Below, in pieces: positions 1 through 8,111 of a stretch of DNA of 64,000 nucleotides (its first letter is position 1; each line of letters opens with the position of its first letter). The stretch is taken from assembly GCA_014727915.1 (NCBI GenBank), contig WJMO01000009.1, forward strand, positions 1-64,000, read 5' to 3'. The position numbers were made by a program, and so were the translations under genes. The notes under the pieces were generated by a model that saw only the letters and a list, made by a program, of their open reading frames with translations, was not told where the DNA came from and made no database searches. This DNA is from Candidatus Altarchaeales archaeon (GTDB taxonomy: Archaea > Altiarchaeota > Altiarchaeia > IMC4 > SCGC-AAA252-I15).

Positions 1-40
1 CGCCTTCGGCATATCAATATTCTGTTCAATTCTTGGATGT

Positions 41-274
41 TTATATGAATTGTTTGAGTCGGGAATATTCTGTTTGGCCTTTGTTTGTTAGCGTCCACCC
101 TTTTTGTTTGTCGTATCTGAAATACTGTTTATCTTGAAGTTCCAAATCTAATTCCTTCTTGGTTTTAGCATTCCTGACTCTCACTGCTGCTTCAATTCTC
201 CCATGCGATGTCTTGGTTCTGGCTACAGAATCTGAGAGACTTTTATCACGAACATATTTTTCTTCCTTGCTCAT
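41..274 (-). CDS. small basic protein, third gene of the VapBC unit
   Basis: I do not recognise this 77-residue protein. It is charged and basic, with a C-terminal stretch reading GWTLTNKGQTEYSRL that resembles the wing and last helix of a winged-helix domain, but the rest is too short for a full DNA-binding fold. It starts 6 nt after the stop of the PIN toxin on the same strand, so it probably belongs to the same transcript. A remnant of a regulator or a small accessory protein are both possible. It ends close to the window edge. Confidence 0.5.
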   Translation of the reverse strand: MSKEEKYVRDKSLSDSVARTKTSHGRIEAAVRVRNAKTKKELDLELQDKQYFRYDKQKGWTLTNKGQTEYSRLKQFI

Positions 275-280
275 CTTGGT

Positions 281-730
281 TCAACCAACTTCTTTTAATC
301 TCTTGATTTCTATGTTGTGTTTTTGCAGTTCTTGTTTGACTTTTGTTTTGTGGTGGTGTTGGTCTTCGCTCCAGAATATGTTGGAGGTGGTGTGGATGGC
401 TGTTGCTATGTGGACTGCATCACTCGCATACAGGTCAAGGTCGACTTCTAACTTCTGAGATAAGTCTATGACTGAAGACACGGATAATATTTTTATTGCT
501 CCCAGTGTTCTCAGGTCTTTGAGTATCGAGTTGGCTTCTTCAATCTCCTCTTTCTTATATTTTGATTTACTCAATGCTCTTGTAACCTCCAGAAGCGTCC
601 ACTCATTTGTTATGAAATCTGCTTCGAAGTTTTCTATCCGCTGGTAGAGTATCTTGGATTTGTCCCTGTCTGGTTCGTCTTCCTTGAACCATTTTACGAT
701 CACTGATGCGTCCAGGCATTCAGTCATCAT
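281..730 (-). CDS. vapC: VapC-type PIN-domain toxin
   Basis: PIN-domain ribonuclease, the toxin of a type II VapBC pair; such toxins cut RNA with Mg2+ held by acidic residues. Counting from the longest frame (start 745), the expected acids are visible: D12 in LDASVIVKWF, E53 in TLLEVTRAL, D109 in ASDAVHIA and D128 in WSEDQHH. I prefer the ATG at 730 (or 727), which leaves the usual short N-terminus before the first strand and gives an 8-11 nt overlap with the antitoxin, typical of translational coupling. Length about 149 residues, slightly long for VapC. The RNA target cannot be read from sequence. Confidence 0.88.
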   Translation of the reverse strand: MMTECLDASVIVKWFKEDEPDRDKSKILYQRIENFEADFITNEWTLLEVTRALSKSKYKKEEIEEANSILKDLRTLGAIKILSVSSVIDLSQKLEVDLDLYASDAVHIATAIHTTSNIFWSEDQHHHKTKVKQELQKHNIEIKRLKEVG

Positions 731-956
731 CTTCGCGTGCGGCAAACAATGACTCAGTCACACTAGCCTTACCCTTACCTGCTTCACCAACCTTGTCCAT
801 TCTCTGCCCAAGCTGCATCATATGGTATCTCCTCACAAGAAGCCGTAGTGCTTCGTTCACTGCCTCTGTCCTATTCCTGAAATAGCCCTCTTTGACAACC
901 TTATCCACTTCATCCACTAAAACCGGTGTAGTCCTGACATTCAACTGAACACTCAT
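720..956 (-). CDS. vapB: VapB-type ribbon-helix-helix antitoxin
   Basis: A 78-residue protein whose first 45 residues form a ribbon-helix-helix domain (strand SVQLNVRTTP, then two helices with RNRTEAVNEALRLLVRR). The acidic C-terminal tail ending AREDDD would be the toxin-neutralising part. It overlaps the PIN toxin gene, the usual antitoxin-first order. RHH antitoxins bind their own promoter as dimers with the toxin; a palindrome and a repeated half-site lie exactly around the predicted TATA box just upstream, fitting autoregulation. Confidence 0.88.
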   Translation of the reverse strand: MSVQLNVRTTPVLVDEVDKVVKEGYFRNRTEAVNEALRLLVRRYHMMQLGQRMDKVGEAGKGKASVTESLFAAREDDD

Positions 957-964
957 TTATATCA

Positions 965-1013
965 CCATGTAATACATATGAGATACAAATATAAATAGTC
1001 TAAAAACCATGTA
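965..1013 (-). promoter_or_regulatory. vapBC promoter with candidate operator
   Basis: On the minus strand a TATA box (CTATTTATATTTG, about 986-998) lies about 35 nt before the vapB start. The perfect 11-bp palindrome ATGTAATACAT occupies 967-977, near the expected transcription start, and the heptamer CCATGTA occurs at 965-971 and again at 1007-1013, on the other side of the TATA box. This is the arrangement expected of an RHH antitoxin repressing its own promoter. The site assignment is inference. Confidence 0.55.
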
Positions 1014-1036
1014 TTTTATGGAAACGAGCCCTTTTA

Positions 1037-1086
1037 TGGCTGGGATAGGAATTGAACCCCGATGCTACATTACCCGCCTTCGGCAA
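1037..1086 (-). other. tRNA 3'-end-like relic
   Basis: Read on the minus strand, the segment has the order T-arm-like GGGGTTCAATTCC followed by an acceptor-like tail ending CAGCCA. The T-loop consensus (GTTCAA) is present, but only two to three of five T-stem pairs form and no 5' half of a tRNA exists, because the methyltransferase frame ends at 1091. The 11-mer CGCCTTCGGCA at 1076-1086 recurs at the very first bases of the window. It may be a degenerate integration (att) scar beside the VapBC unit; chance similarity is not excluded. Confidence 0.25.
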
Positions 1087-1090
1087 ACCT

Positions 1091-1696
1091 TTATTTTCTT
1101 GCTACTATCTGTATTGAATGGTTGATATAGTTTTGGAAGCCTGCCATTTGAATTATTTCGCTAGATGATGTTGGTTTACTTTCCATCTTATCCCATATTT
1201 GGCTAAATGGGAAAACAGTTACTTTAAAGTCTTGGCGCTGCAATTCCCTTACTAAATCTGCTTCAACAGTTCTTGAGGTGTTGATGAATATTCTTCCATT
1301 CGCGGCAAGGGCACGTTTCATTGCATCACCCAAATCTCTATCAAGTTTCACATGAGTTTCTGCTGGGGGTGGACTATAAAGCATCCTATACTCTCCCTCA
1401 CTAGAAGCTTCACCCAAGGAGAGGTCAAAATTAATTACATTAACAGAACCAGGCTCCAAACCCCGTAAAAATTCAAGTGCGTCAGCTTGCACAACCTCAA
1501 GGTTAGGTGGTTTATCACTGATATGCTCCTTGGGGAGGATATCAACTTCAACTATCCTTCCCTCCTTTTCATTTTCATGGCGTCTCAAAGCAACAGAATA
1601 AGCCCTACCCCTCCTTGTACCAGCACCCAAGTCCAGAAGATGAATCTGATTCTCCAAAGGTTCCCCCTTTTTAACATCTATCTTTTGAGCCGTCAT
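1091..1696 (-). CDS. class I SAM-dependent methyltransferase-like protein
   Basis: A 201-residue Rossmann-type protein. The glycine-rich SAM motif is LLDLGAG at residues 20-26, followed by an acidic residue at the end of strand 2 (IVEVDILPKE) and an aspartate in the ADALEFL segment, then NVINFDLSLGE as motif IV. The C-terminal half has the typical late strands. The closest gross resemblance is to small archaeal methyltransferases of unknown substrate; there is no motif naming the acceptor. It is a stand-alone gene upstream of the relic and VapBC unit. Confidence 0.65.
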   Translation of the reverse strand: MTAQKIDVKKGEPLENQIHLLDLGAGTRRGRAYSVALRRHENEKEGRIVEVDILPKEHISDKPPNLEVVQADALEFLRGLEPGSVNVINFDLSLGEASSEGEYRMLYSPPPAETHVKLDRDLGDAMKRALAANGRIFINTSRTVEADLVRELQRQDFKVTVFPFSQIWDKMESKPTSSSEIIQMAGFQNYINHSIQIVARK

Positions 1697-1919
1697 ATCA
1701 TAGAACCTCTTGATTACATATACCGATTTTCTGATAAAAGCATGCTTTCTGCGAACAAATTGTTCTGTTCCCGCCTTCTGGAAATGGCTTGGTTTTGGGA
1801 GGATAGGGGATCAATATATGTGCCATATCTAGGGTGCTGCTCTATGTCTCAGTATGCCTCTTTTAAACATGTTTTTTGGGTGTTCCCCTGTCCTTTACTA
1901 GCAAAACATTTTTTTTGGA

Positions 1920-1931
1920 TTTATATATTTA
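1920..1931 (+). promoter_or_regulatory. TATA box
   Basis: The stretch TTTATATATTTA is centred about 35 nt before the ATG at 1960, the position of an archaeal TATA element with a leader of roughly ten bases. The preceding 260 bases back to 1697 hold nothing else that I recognise. Confidence 0.55.
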
Positions 1932-1959
1932 TTAGCCTATAGGTTGATGACTGGTTCAT

Positions 1960-2250
1960 ATGTTAACTCTTAAAATTGATGGTGTGGAGCTTGGGGTAGC
2001 GGTCGGATTACTGGCAGTATTATGGGTTTTTGTCAGCCTGTTCATCTACCTCCTATGGTTCAGGTTCCTGAAGGAGAAGATGGTGCGGATAACAGAACCG
2101 ATGTACAAGGCTGTGATGATAATAGCATTTTCCCTCCTAATCGCACTGATGTTATTCGCGTTATTCTTCAGTCAGACGCAGAGCAGCTTCGAAGTCAACT
2201 ACATCTTCCCCCTAGACCTAACCTACAAGTACTTGTCCAGTACAGTTTAG
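1960..2250 (+). CDS. small two-helix membrane protein
   Basis: A 96-residue protein with two hydrophobic segments (about residues 12-35 and 47-69) joined by a basic loop (FRFLKEKMVRI), so the loop is probably cytoplasmic. No family recognised. It has its own TATA box and appears to be monocistronic. The 254 bases after its stop show only a run of C and no gene. Confidence 0.6.
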   Translation: MLTLKIDGVELGVAVGLLAVLWVFVSLFIYLLWFRFLKEKMVRITEPMYKAVMIIAFSLLIALMLFALFFSQTQSSFEVNYIFPLDLTYKYLSSTV

Positions 2251-2504
2251 CCCCCCCCATTATCTCGGGCATCGAGGCGGATTATTGAATTACCCTGCAT
2301 ATTACCGCTTTTCACATCGATTCGGCGGACCTGATATTTCATAGATGAAATAATAGCGTTTTTTCTTATATAACCTCGGAGACTCGAACATCGGCGATTG
2401 TGATCTCGTTCCCCAAAACAAAATATGTTTTCCCTTTTTTTTGTTTCGGTTTTTGCCTAAAGAAAGGGTGGACGTTTTAAAATGAGCAGATGCAATGATG
2501 TCAT

Positions 2505-3089
2505 ATGAGGAAAAAAATAATTATCGGCGTTCTAGGCTGCTCCCTCATTGTGCTGCTCTGTTTGGGCATGTTGAGGCTGAAAAGTTGCGAGTCTTCAGTA
2601 TTTGACTGCGTTCTAAACGGACATAATGGGCCAAACCGTGTTTCCGGATCACAGGGTGGATACCGTAGCCTTCCAGAAGGTTATTCTCTGGACTCGTATA
2701 CCATCGAAGAAGTGACGGAAGTGTCGTGTAATATAAATTCAGATTGTGAGACCCCCATGGATTATCTTGTACAATCCAGATGCCCCTTCACCTCCATCTG
2801 CTTGGAGAGCAAATGCACGGTCGTCTGCCCAGGCCAAGAGACCATCGACTTCCACGGGGAAGTCATCGGCATAAAACCGGAGATGGATGGTTCAATCCTA
2901 ACAGTCAAAGAGGGTGAGAACACCTATGAGGTCTTGGCTAGCATACCCAACCTCGGGCGAAAGTATGCTCCAGCAGTGAAAAACATCGAAATAGGGAGTA
3001 ATATCCGGGTCATAGGGACAAAAATAAGATTCAAAGACAATGAGCGGATAATAGCATCCCAGATATACGTTGACGAAAAGCTACAATGA
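2505..3089 (+). CDS. membrane-anchored Cys-rich protein with OB-like domain
   Basis: A 194-residue exported protein with an N-terminal signal or anchor helix (residues 4-24). Residues about 80-110 hold a cysteine cluster (CNINSDCETP...CPF...C...C...CPG) that probably forms disulfides outside the cell. The C-terminal 80 residues alternate strands (IDFHGEVIGIKP, SILTVKEGENTYEVLA, IGSNIRVIGTKI), reminiscent of a small OB fold. A TATA-like TTTTAAAAT at about 2474-2482 lies 25-30 nt before the ATG, consistent with a leaderless transcript. Function unknown. Confidence 0.65.
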   Translation: MRKKIIIGVLGCSLIVLLCLGMLRLKSCESSVFDCVLNGHNGPNRVSGSQGGYRSLPEGYSLDSYTIEEVTEVSCNINSDCETPMDYLVQSRCPFTSICLESKCTVVCPGQETIDFHGEVIGIKPEMDGSILTVKEGENTYEVLASIPNLGRKYAPAVKNIEIGSNIRVIGTKIRFKDNERIIASQIYVDEKLQ

Positions 3090-3133
3090 GAAAAAATAAA
3101 GAGTCAACCCCCCATGTTAAACCACGATTTTTT

Positions 3134-4486
3134 TCAGAGGATGTTGCTTCTTATCTTGGAGAGCACTGACCTTATGGCCCCTGTTATCCTCGCCACGATA
3201 CCCTTCGGGCTTTTATCTTCTCTGCTACCGGTTGTTATCTCCTCCTGCCAGCTGAAGTCGTCTTGGAGGTCCTGTCTGTCAGCCTCTGCAGGCTCTATCT
3301 CGGGTATGACGTCGGCAGCCCTCCGGTACACCCACTGGACGTTGCATGCCCCGCAGTTCCACAGCAACGCGGTTACTGTTATCTCCCCGTTTCGAAGCGG
3401 GGGTACGGTGAAGTGGGATTCTAGGTCTTGTTCCTTGAAGTCCATGCATATGGTGCCCCTGGTATCACCCTCCAATCCCACCCCGTCGGCCCTGTACTCG
3501 AAGCGAAGTGCTGAACTGCAGCTTCCAGCCCACTGAGGTGTCGCAGACCCGGAGCCAGTTAACCTCGCCGAGATTGTTATGTTCTCTCCGGGCCTCATCT
3601 CCGCGGGCGGGCCTGTTAGCTCCGCCTTGAAGTTCGCGTCATAGTTCTCCACACCCCTGTCCACGTCCCTGTCATGCACAGTGATTGCGGATTCTGAAAC
3701 GCCGAATTCAAGCACCTTACCCATGTAACGGTCGGAATAGAATCCGGGGGTAACCCCGGCCACAAATTTTGTCGGCTCATTACCCTGGTTTATCCGAGTG
3801 TCCACTAGTATCCACCTGTCATCGAATAATTCCTCGTATTTTTTATTCACATACTTTGTGAGATTCATACAGTCTGCTACAGCCATTGACTTTTCATGAC
3901 CATAAAGCGGCCTTATCCTGGACGTCCATCCTCCATGGCATTCGTTCCCGCCGTCGCGGAGCTGCCGCAGGGCCGCCCCGTATGCAAGGCAGCTGTTGTA
4001 ATTGTGGGTCTCCTCCTCCTGGACCGTCTGACCGTATCGGCCGTCGTATTCATACCCTCCTTTGAGCTCCTCACAGTACCTCTCGGTCGGGACCAGCCCC
4101 GTAGAGGAGAATATGATCGGCATGGAGAGTATCAGCGTCTCATCGTGTATCCTGTTGTCCCCTATCAGGGCGAGGGAGTCCAAGTCCATCGACAATGTTA
4201 CATACTGTTGCAGGAGCCGGTCCCTCTCATCATGGCCTATGACCGACGGGCCCTCTCCCTCTGTCACAGCGAGTATGGGTGCCGGGTCCTCCTTCTCGAC
4301 GGCAAGGTTGACGATGCAGTTCCTTACTATGGGGGCTGAAAAGCAGTCCCGGTGGTCGCCAGAATCCTCGGCCATCCTATTATAGCAGGCCTGCCTGTCA
4401 AGCACTGACGTCTCGACCTTGGAGCAGTCGGAAGCCGCAGACACTGCTGCAGAGGCCATCAACAACACCATAAGCGCGGCTTTCAT
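3134..4486 (-). CDS. large secreted protein of unknown function
   Basis: A 450-residue exported protein if started at the internal Met that opens a clean signal peptide (MKAALMVLLMASAAVSA); a longer frame begins at 4543 but would put 19 residues before the signal. The mature part has scattered cysteines, a middle section of helices, and a likely beta-sandwich near residues 300-400 (GENITISARLTGSGS...GEITVTALLWNCG). There is no C-terminal membrane helix, only a basic amphipathic tail. It follows the zinc hydrolase gene by about 50 nt on the same strand. No family recognised. Confidence 0.65.
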   Translation of the reverse strand: MKAALMVLLMASAAVSAASDCSKVETSVLDRQACYNRMAEDSGDHRDCFSAPIVRNCIVNLAVEKEDPAPILAVTEGEGPSVIGHDERDRLLQQYVTLSMDLDSLALIGDNRIHDETLILSMPIIFSSTGLVPTERYCEELKGGYEYDGRYGQTVQEEETHNYNSCLAYGAALRQLRDGGNECHGGWTSRIRPLYGHEKSMAVADCMNLTKYVNKKYEELFDDRWILVDTRINQGNEPTKFVAGVTPGFYSDRYMGKVLEFGVSESAITVHDRDVDRGVENYDANFKAELTGPPAEMRPGENITISARLTGSGSATPQWAGSCSSALRFEYRADGVGLEGDTRGTICMDFKEQDLESHFTVPPLRNGEITVTALLWNCGACNVQWVYRRAADVIPEIEPAEADRQDLQDDFSWQEEITTGSREDKSPKGIVARITGAIRSVLSKIRSNIL

Positions 4487-4539
4487 GGATTGATATTCAC
4501 CTCCAACATAAAAAAGCGCATAAAAGACATTTGGCCTTT

Positions 4540-5223
4540 TCACTGTTTCAGGCTTGTCCTCCTCTTTGGCCTCTCTGCTTTTCCCGCTAGCCTGTCGAAG
4601 TCTGTTGGCTTCTCGCAGCCTTCCCCTATCATCCGGTCTATGTGCCTTGCTATGGTCTTTCCCAGGTTTTCAGGTTCTATGCCCTCCTCCATTGTCCGGC
4701 TTTGGCTTGTGGTCCTTGAGAAGTAGGATGATGTCCTATAGACATCTCTCGTCTTCGGCTCCAGTTTCAAACCTTCCGAATATAGTTCGGGTAACGGTTT
4801 GTAGACTGCCTTCACCTCTATCGTCCGGTGGAGGGCGTCGTCAAGGCAGAATGCCGGATGGTAGTCCTGTTCCATTGGGAACCCATCGGCTGGGTCGGGA
4901 GTCCCCCATCGTTTCTTGGATCTTTCATCCTGGCCCGTTGGGTCATAGGGTGTTGTGTGCATGTCGAAGGCGTAGTCCGGTTGCACCTCGCCTATGATCC
5001 TATCCAACAGCCGCCTCTGCTCCTTGTCGTATTCCACGAGACCGTGCGAGTTCACAGGCTCCTTCGAATCCCTGACCTTCCCCAGGCTTGTTTCATCGAA
5101 CCTGAACTTCCTCTCCACCACATCATAGCCGAGTTCCCTCAGTTCCTTGGATAACTCCCTGGCCACGGTAACTGCGAAACCTTCGTTGGGGTGGAAGTTA
5201 GAAGTAATGAGGATTTTGGTCAT
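4540..5223 (-). CDS. AstE/M14-like zinc hydrolase
   Basis: A 227-residue cytoplasmic protein with the zinc-site pattern of the succinylglutamate desuccinylase/aspartoacylase and M14 carboxypeptidase fold: H11 and E14 in NFHPNEGF and H89 in FDMHTTPYDP. These enzymes hydrolyse amide bonds of acylated amino acids or peptides. The first strand (KILITSNFHPNEG) matches the start of that fold. The protein is shorter than AstE (about 320), so the C-terminal domain is missing. The substrate is not evident; the following gene encodes an exported protein of unknown role. Confidence 0.55.
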   Translation of the reverse strand: MTKILITSNFHPNEGFAVTVARELSKELRELGYDVVERKFRFDETSLGKVRDSKEPVNSHGLVEYDKEQRRLLDRIIGEVQPDYAFDMHTTPYDPTGQDERSKKRWGTPDPADGFPMEQDYHPAFCLDDALHRTIEVKAVYKPLPELYSEGLKLEPKTRDVYRTSSYFSRTTSQSRTMEEGIEPENLGKTIARHIDRMIGEGCEKPTDFDRLAGKAERPKRRTSLKQ

Positions 5224-5344
5224 CGATTATACCCTTACGAACTACTGGGAAAAAAGTGCTTCCTGGGAGAAGAAACATATTAGCCGCCCTATTAAAGCAC
5301 GCTTTATTCCGGGGAGAGACTGCCCGGAGGCCGGGCGAATAACC

Positions 5345-6565
5345 TCATTTACCGGCTTTCCTCTTCTTTATCACGATCAAGACCATCACCGCCAAAATTG
5401 AAAGGGCGATAACCGCTGTTGGCACTAATACGGCCACCCCCATGATGGAGAGTATACCAACCGTCCAGATGACCGCTTTGTTGCCGAATCCACCTGTGGA
5501 CCTTGTGTTTTCCGGTTCAACCCCGAAAGATGCCTTGTAACTGTCCAGGTCGTCTGGCACCCGGGTGACGAGGGTGCCCGCTGGATAGCTGTTCTTCAGC
5601 GGTTCTTCGAGTATCAAAGAGCCCTTGCCCGCCACCGTCCCCGATTCCATAAGATCCGGGTCGCTGCCTATGACGACTCTGTCACCGACTTCAAAAACCC
5701 CCGACTCGACTTCCAACACCTCACTCCCCTTTTCCGCCGGCTCATCCAGGGATCGAACAGGTTTTTCCGGGTCATCTCCAATGTGCTGGACAATCTTCCT
5801 CGAACGCTCTTCCGGGGTGTCATCGGAGCCGGCGTCGGAGTTGAACAGGATTGGTCCGCCCACGAAAGGTATGGGGCCCGGCCCAACCATAGGATCCACT
5901 GCGAACCCCCCTACGAATGCGGCTGGCACCCCGTTTATGAAGACCTTGTCGGAGCCCTGAACGATTTTCCCGCCGTGGGCTGTTCCGTCGCCAGCTCTAG
6001 CCACAGGCCTACCATTGAGCAGCACGCTCTCATCCCCCTCTATGACCATATCCGGGGGGCCGACAACCGCTATGGTAGCCCCCACGGTCACCATCTGAGC
6101 CTGAGCCCACAATGGAAGGTCAGACAAGGAGATCCTGAGCGTCTCGCCGGGAGGCGCGTTGATGTAGAGGATGCCGTCCCATTCGACCACGCCATACTCC
6201 TCGCCTGGATCTGCCGCCTCCACTGTTGTGCTTGTCGTCTCAACCTCTTCCCCGGGGCATGGCTCGTCCAGGTGGACGCAGGCGTATACGCACCAGGGAC
6301 ATCCGGCGTAGTCGCCCGCCCGGCTGCACTCCTTGTTGGGGTCTTCAGGGTTCTCGTTTATGCTACCTGATGAACCGCAGACACAATCCCCCACATAGCT
6401 CAGATGGGCGCCTGGTATTGATCCGCCGTTGCAGTCGGATTGTATGCACTTTATGAACCTCCGGCTGTACTCGTATCCTGGATCGCAGTCAGTAACGGCA
6501 GCGGAGACTACAATGGAAGAAAGAAAAATAAAAAAAGTCAAAAAACCATATGCCCTCAATCTCAT
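5345..6565 (-). CDS. membrane-anchored surface protein with PAAR-like domain
   Basis: A 406-residue exported protein: signal peptide 1-22, Cys-rich domain 27-103, short Thr linker (ETTSTTVE) near 109-116, PAAR-like region about 160-225, a beta-rich module about 281-336 (FEVGDRVVIGSDP...YPAGTLVTRV), and a C-terminal membrane helix about 366-399 with a KKRK anchor. The PAAR resemblance is direct: the repeated pattern of G-PD-V--NG-P-AR-GD, HGG, then GSDKVFINGVPAAFVGG. In bacteria PAAR proteins cap the spikes of type VI secretion and related contractile systems; here the domain is tethered to the archaeal surface and no sheath or tube gene is in the window. Role unknown. Confidence 0.7.
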   Translation of the reverse strand: MRLRAYGFLTFFIFLSSIVVSAAVTDCDPGYEYSRRFIKCIQSDCNGGSIPGAHLSYVGDCVCGSSGSINENPEDPNKECSRAGDYAGCPWCVYACVHLDEPCPGEEVETTSTTVEAADPGEEYGVVEWDGILYINAPPGETLRISLSDLPLWAQAQMVTVGATIAVVGPPDMVIEGDESVLLNGRPVARAGDGTAHGGKIVQGSDKVFINGVPAAFVGGFAVDPMVGPGPIPFVGGPILFNSDAGSDDTPEERSRKIVQHIGDDPEKPVRSLDEPAEKGSEVLEVESGVFEVGDRVVIGSDPDLMESGTVAGKGSLILEEPLKNSYPAGTLVTRVPDDLDSYKASFGVEPENTRSTGGFGNKAVIWTVGILSIMGVAVLVPTAVIALSILAVMVLIVIKKRKAGK

Positions 6566-6685
6566 ATGTGAAAGAATACCTGCCAGTGCATATAAGCTAA
6601 AGAAGATCGCCTAACACGTGGGCGTGCCAGAATCCACCATCACTGCCTTTTAACTGCCTGCGTTTAATAAACCTCCTGATGCAAG

Positions 6686-7069
6686 ATGACCGGGCAATTG
6701 GACAAGGAAGTATGGGAGGCTATGCTTGACTCACTGCCTGTTGAGATATCTTTTGTTGACGCTGAAGACACCGTACGCTACTTCAATAAGAACGGCGGCA
6801 GGATATTCCCCCGAACCAGGGATGTGATCGGGAAAAAAGTGCAGCACTGCCATCCTCCCAAAAGCCTTGATAAGGTGGAAGCCATACTAGAGGGTTTCAA
6901 GGAAGGCACATTGGATAAGGCGGAGTTCTGGATAGAACTTAAGGGCAGGAAAGTCTACATACGATATTTCCCTGTAAGGGATGGTGAGGGCAACTATCTG
7001 GGATGTCTTGAGGCTTCAGAGGACATAACCGAGATGCAAGAACTTGAAGGGGAGAAGAGGCTTTTATAG
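6686..7069 (+). CDS. stand-alone PAS domain protein (DUF438-type PAS)
   Basis: A 127-residue protein consisting of one PAS domain. The segment RIFPRTRDVIGKKVQHCHPP is typical of the PAS domain found in DUF438/hemerythrin-like fusion proteins, and the end shows the usual LGCLEASEDITEMQEL strand. Here the domain stands alone with no hemerythrin, kinase or HTH part. PAS domains bind small ligands, haem or flavins, so it is probably a cytoplasmic sensor or scaffold. The AT-rich TTTAATAAA at 6662-6670 lies about 20 nt before the ATG. Confidence 0.8.
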   Translation: MTGQLDKEVWEAMLDSLPVEISFVDAEDTVRYFNKNGGRIFPRTRDVIGKKVQHCHPPKSLDKVEAILEGFKEGTLDKAEFWIELKGRKVYIRYFPVRDGEGNYLGCLEASEDITEMQELEGEKRLL

Positions 7070-7124
7070 CGGCCTTGCCAAGCTCCTCTCTTTTTATCCT
7101 CCTAATTATAATTAGTTGGTTGCA

Positions 7125-7814
7125 ATGGCTAGCTTTCAGAAGAACCAGAGGGTGGGCGTGTTCCTGGACGTTCAGAACATGTACTACAGTGCCCTGCAGT
7201 TGTATGACAGCAAGGTCGACTTCCGGAGGATGCTGACAGAATGTGTGGGAGACCGCAGGCTGGTTCGCGCGTTCGCCTACGTCATCAAAGCGGACTTAGC
7301 CGAGGAAAAGGGATTTTTCGAGGCTCTGGAGGACATAGGGTTCGAGGTGAGGATCAAAGACCTCCAGGTTTTCATAGACGGCAGCAAGAAGGGCGACTGG
7401 GACGTGGGCATGGCCATGGATGCCGTCAGGATGGCCCAGAAGCTGGACGCGGTCGTCATCATCTCCGGCGACGGCGACTTCATAGACCTGCTCCAGTACC
7501 TGAGGAGCCAGGGCTGCAGGGTCGAGGTCATGTCCTTCAAGAAGACCGCTTCAGCGAAGCTGATCGAGACAGCCGACCACTTCCACGACCTCGACGGCAA
7601 TAAGAAATACCTGAGAGCCAAGAAGAAACCCCAGAGTAAACCATCCTCGAAGGGCGCGCAAAAGCCCGCAGCAGCAAGGAGGCCGCAGACCCGGAAGCCG
7701 GGGAGCAGACCCGCTCAAAAGACCGGAAGAAAGAAGAAGGCCAAACGGAGAGCCCGGAATCCAAGAAGGCCGCAGAGAACCGGGAAAAAGACATTATCGA
7801 ATACCCGCTCATAG
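7125..7814 (+). CDS. NYN-domain (LabA/DUF88-type) nuclease with basic tail
   Basis: A PIN-like NYN domain occupies about the first 150 residues: VGVFLDVQNMYYSA, then DVGMAMDAVRMA, VVIISGDGDFIDLL and VEVMSFKKTASAKLIETAD, giving the acidic residues of a Mg2+-dependent RNase. The remaining 70 residues are almost entirely Lys, Arg, Ala and Pro and would bind nucleic acid. I choose the ATG at 7125 over the upstream TTG at 7116. It is a single gene between the PAS protein and a small membrane protein. Probable role is RNA turnover or processing, inferred from the fold. Confidence 0.85.
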   Translation: MASFQKNQRVGVFLDVQNMYYSALQLYDSKVDFRRMLTECVGDRRLVRAFAYVIKADLAEEKGFFEALEDIGFEVRIKDLQVFIDGSKKGDWDVGMAMDAVRMAQKLDAVVIISGDGDFIDLLQYLRSQGCRVEVMSFKKTASAKLIETADHFHDLDGNKKYLRAKKKPQSKPSSKGAQKPAAARRPQTRKPGSRPAQKTGRKKKAKRRARNPRRPQRTGKKTLSNTRS

Positions 7815-7875
7815 GTTCCTCATGGGCAAACCAGAATCCTGGCATTAAAAAGCATGTGCCTACTTATATACTTGT

Positions 7876-8094
7876 ATGGGACTGGTGCATCTCCTGACCA
7901 ATGAGAATGTGGGCGGCGTCGACTTGGCTTTGAGGGCTGCCGGGGGAGCCATCGCGGTAATAGCCCTGGCAATGGACATTGTGGACGGTCCGTTGGAATG
8001 GTTTGTGGCCTTCATAGCCTTTGTGGGATTGTGGAGTTCCATAACAAGGCACTGCACGCCATACGAGCTCATCGGATTCTCAACTAAGAGATGA
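7876..8094 (+). CDS. DUF2892-type small membrane protein
   Basis: A 72-residue protein with two membrane helices, matching the YgaP-like DUF2892 pattern: N-terminal NVGGVDLALRAAGG, then a second helix and the CTPYELIGFSTKR ending. In bacteria this domain anchors rhodanese-type proteins or stands alone; its own activity is unknown. A TATA-like ATTAAAAAG about 30 nt upstream of the ATG suggests a leaderless transcript. Confidence 0.75.
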   Translation: MGLVHLLTNENVGGVDLALRAAGGAIAVIALAMDIVDGPLEWFVAFIAFVGLWSSITRHCTPYELIGFSTKR

Positions 8095-8111
8095 CGGTGG
8101 AGGTTGCCCAG

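Noticed and set aside
5783..6370. Plus-strand frame of 195 codons inside the PAAR-like gene
   Set aside because: Antisense shadow with no start signal or recognisable domain; the minus frame carries signal peptide, PAAR pattern and membrane helix.
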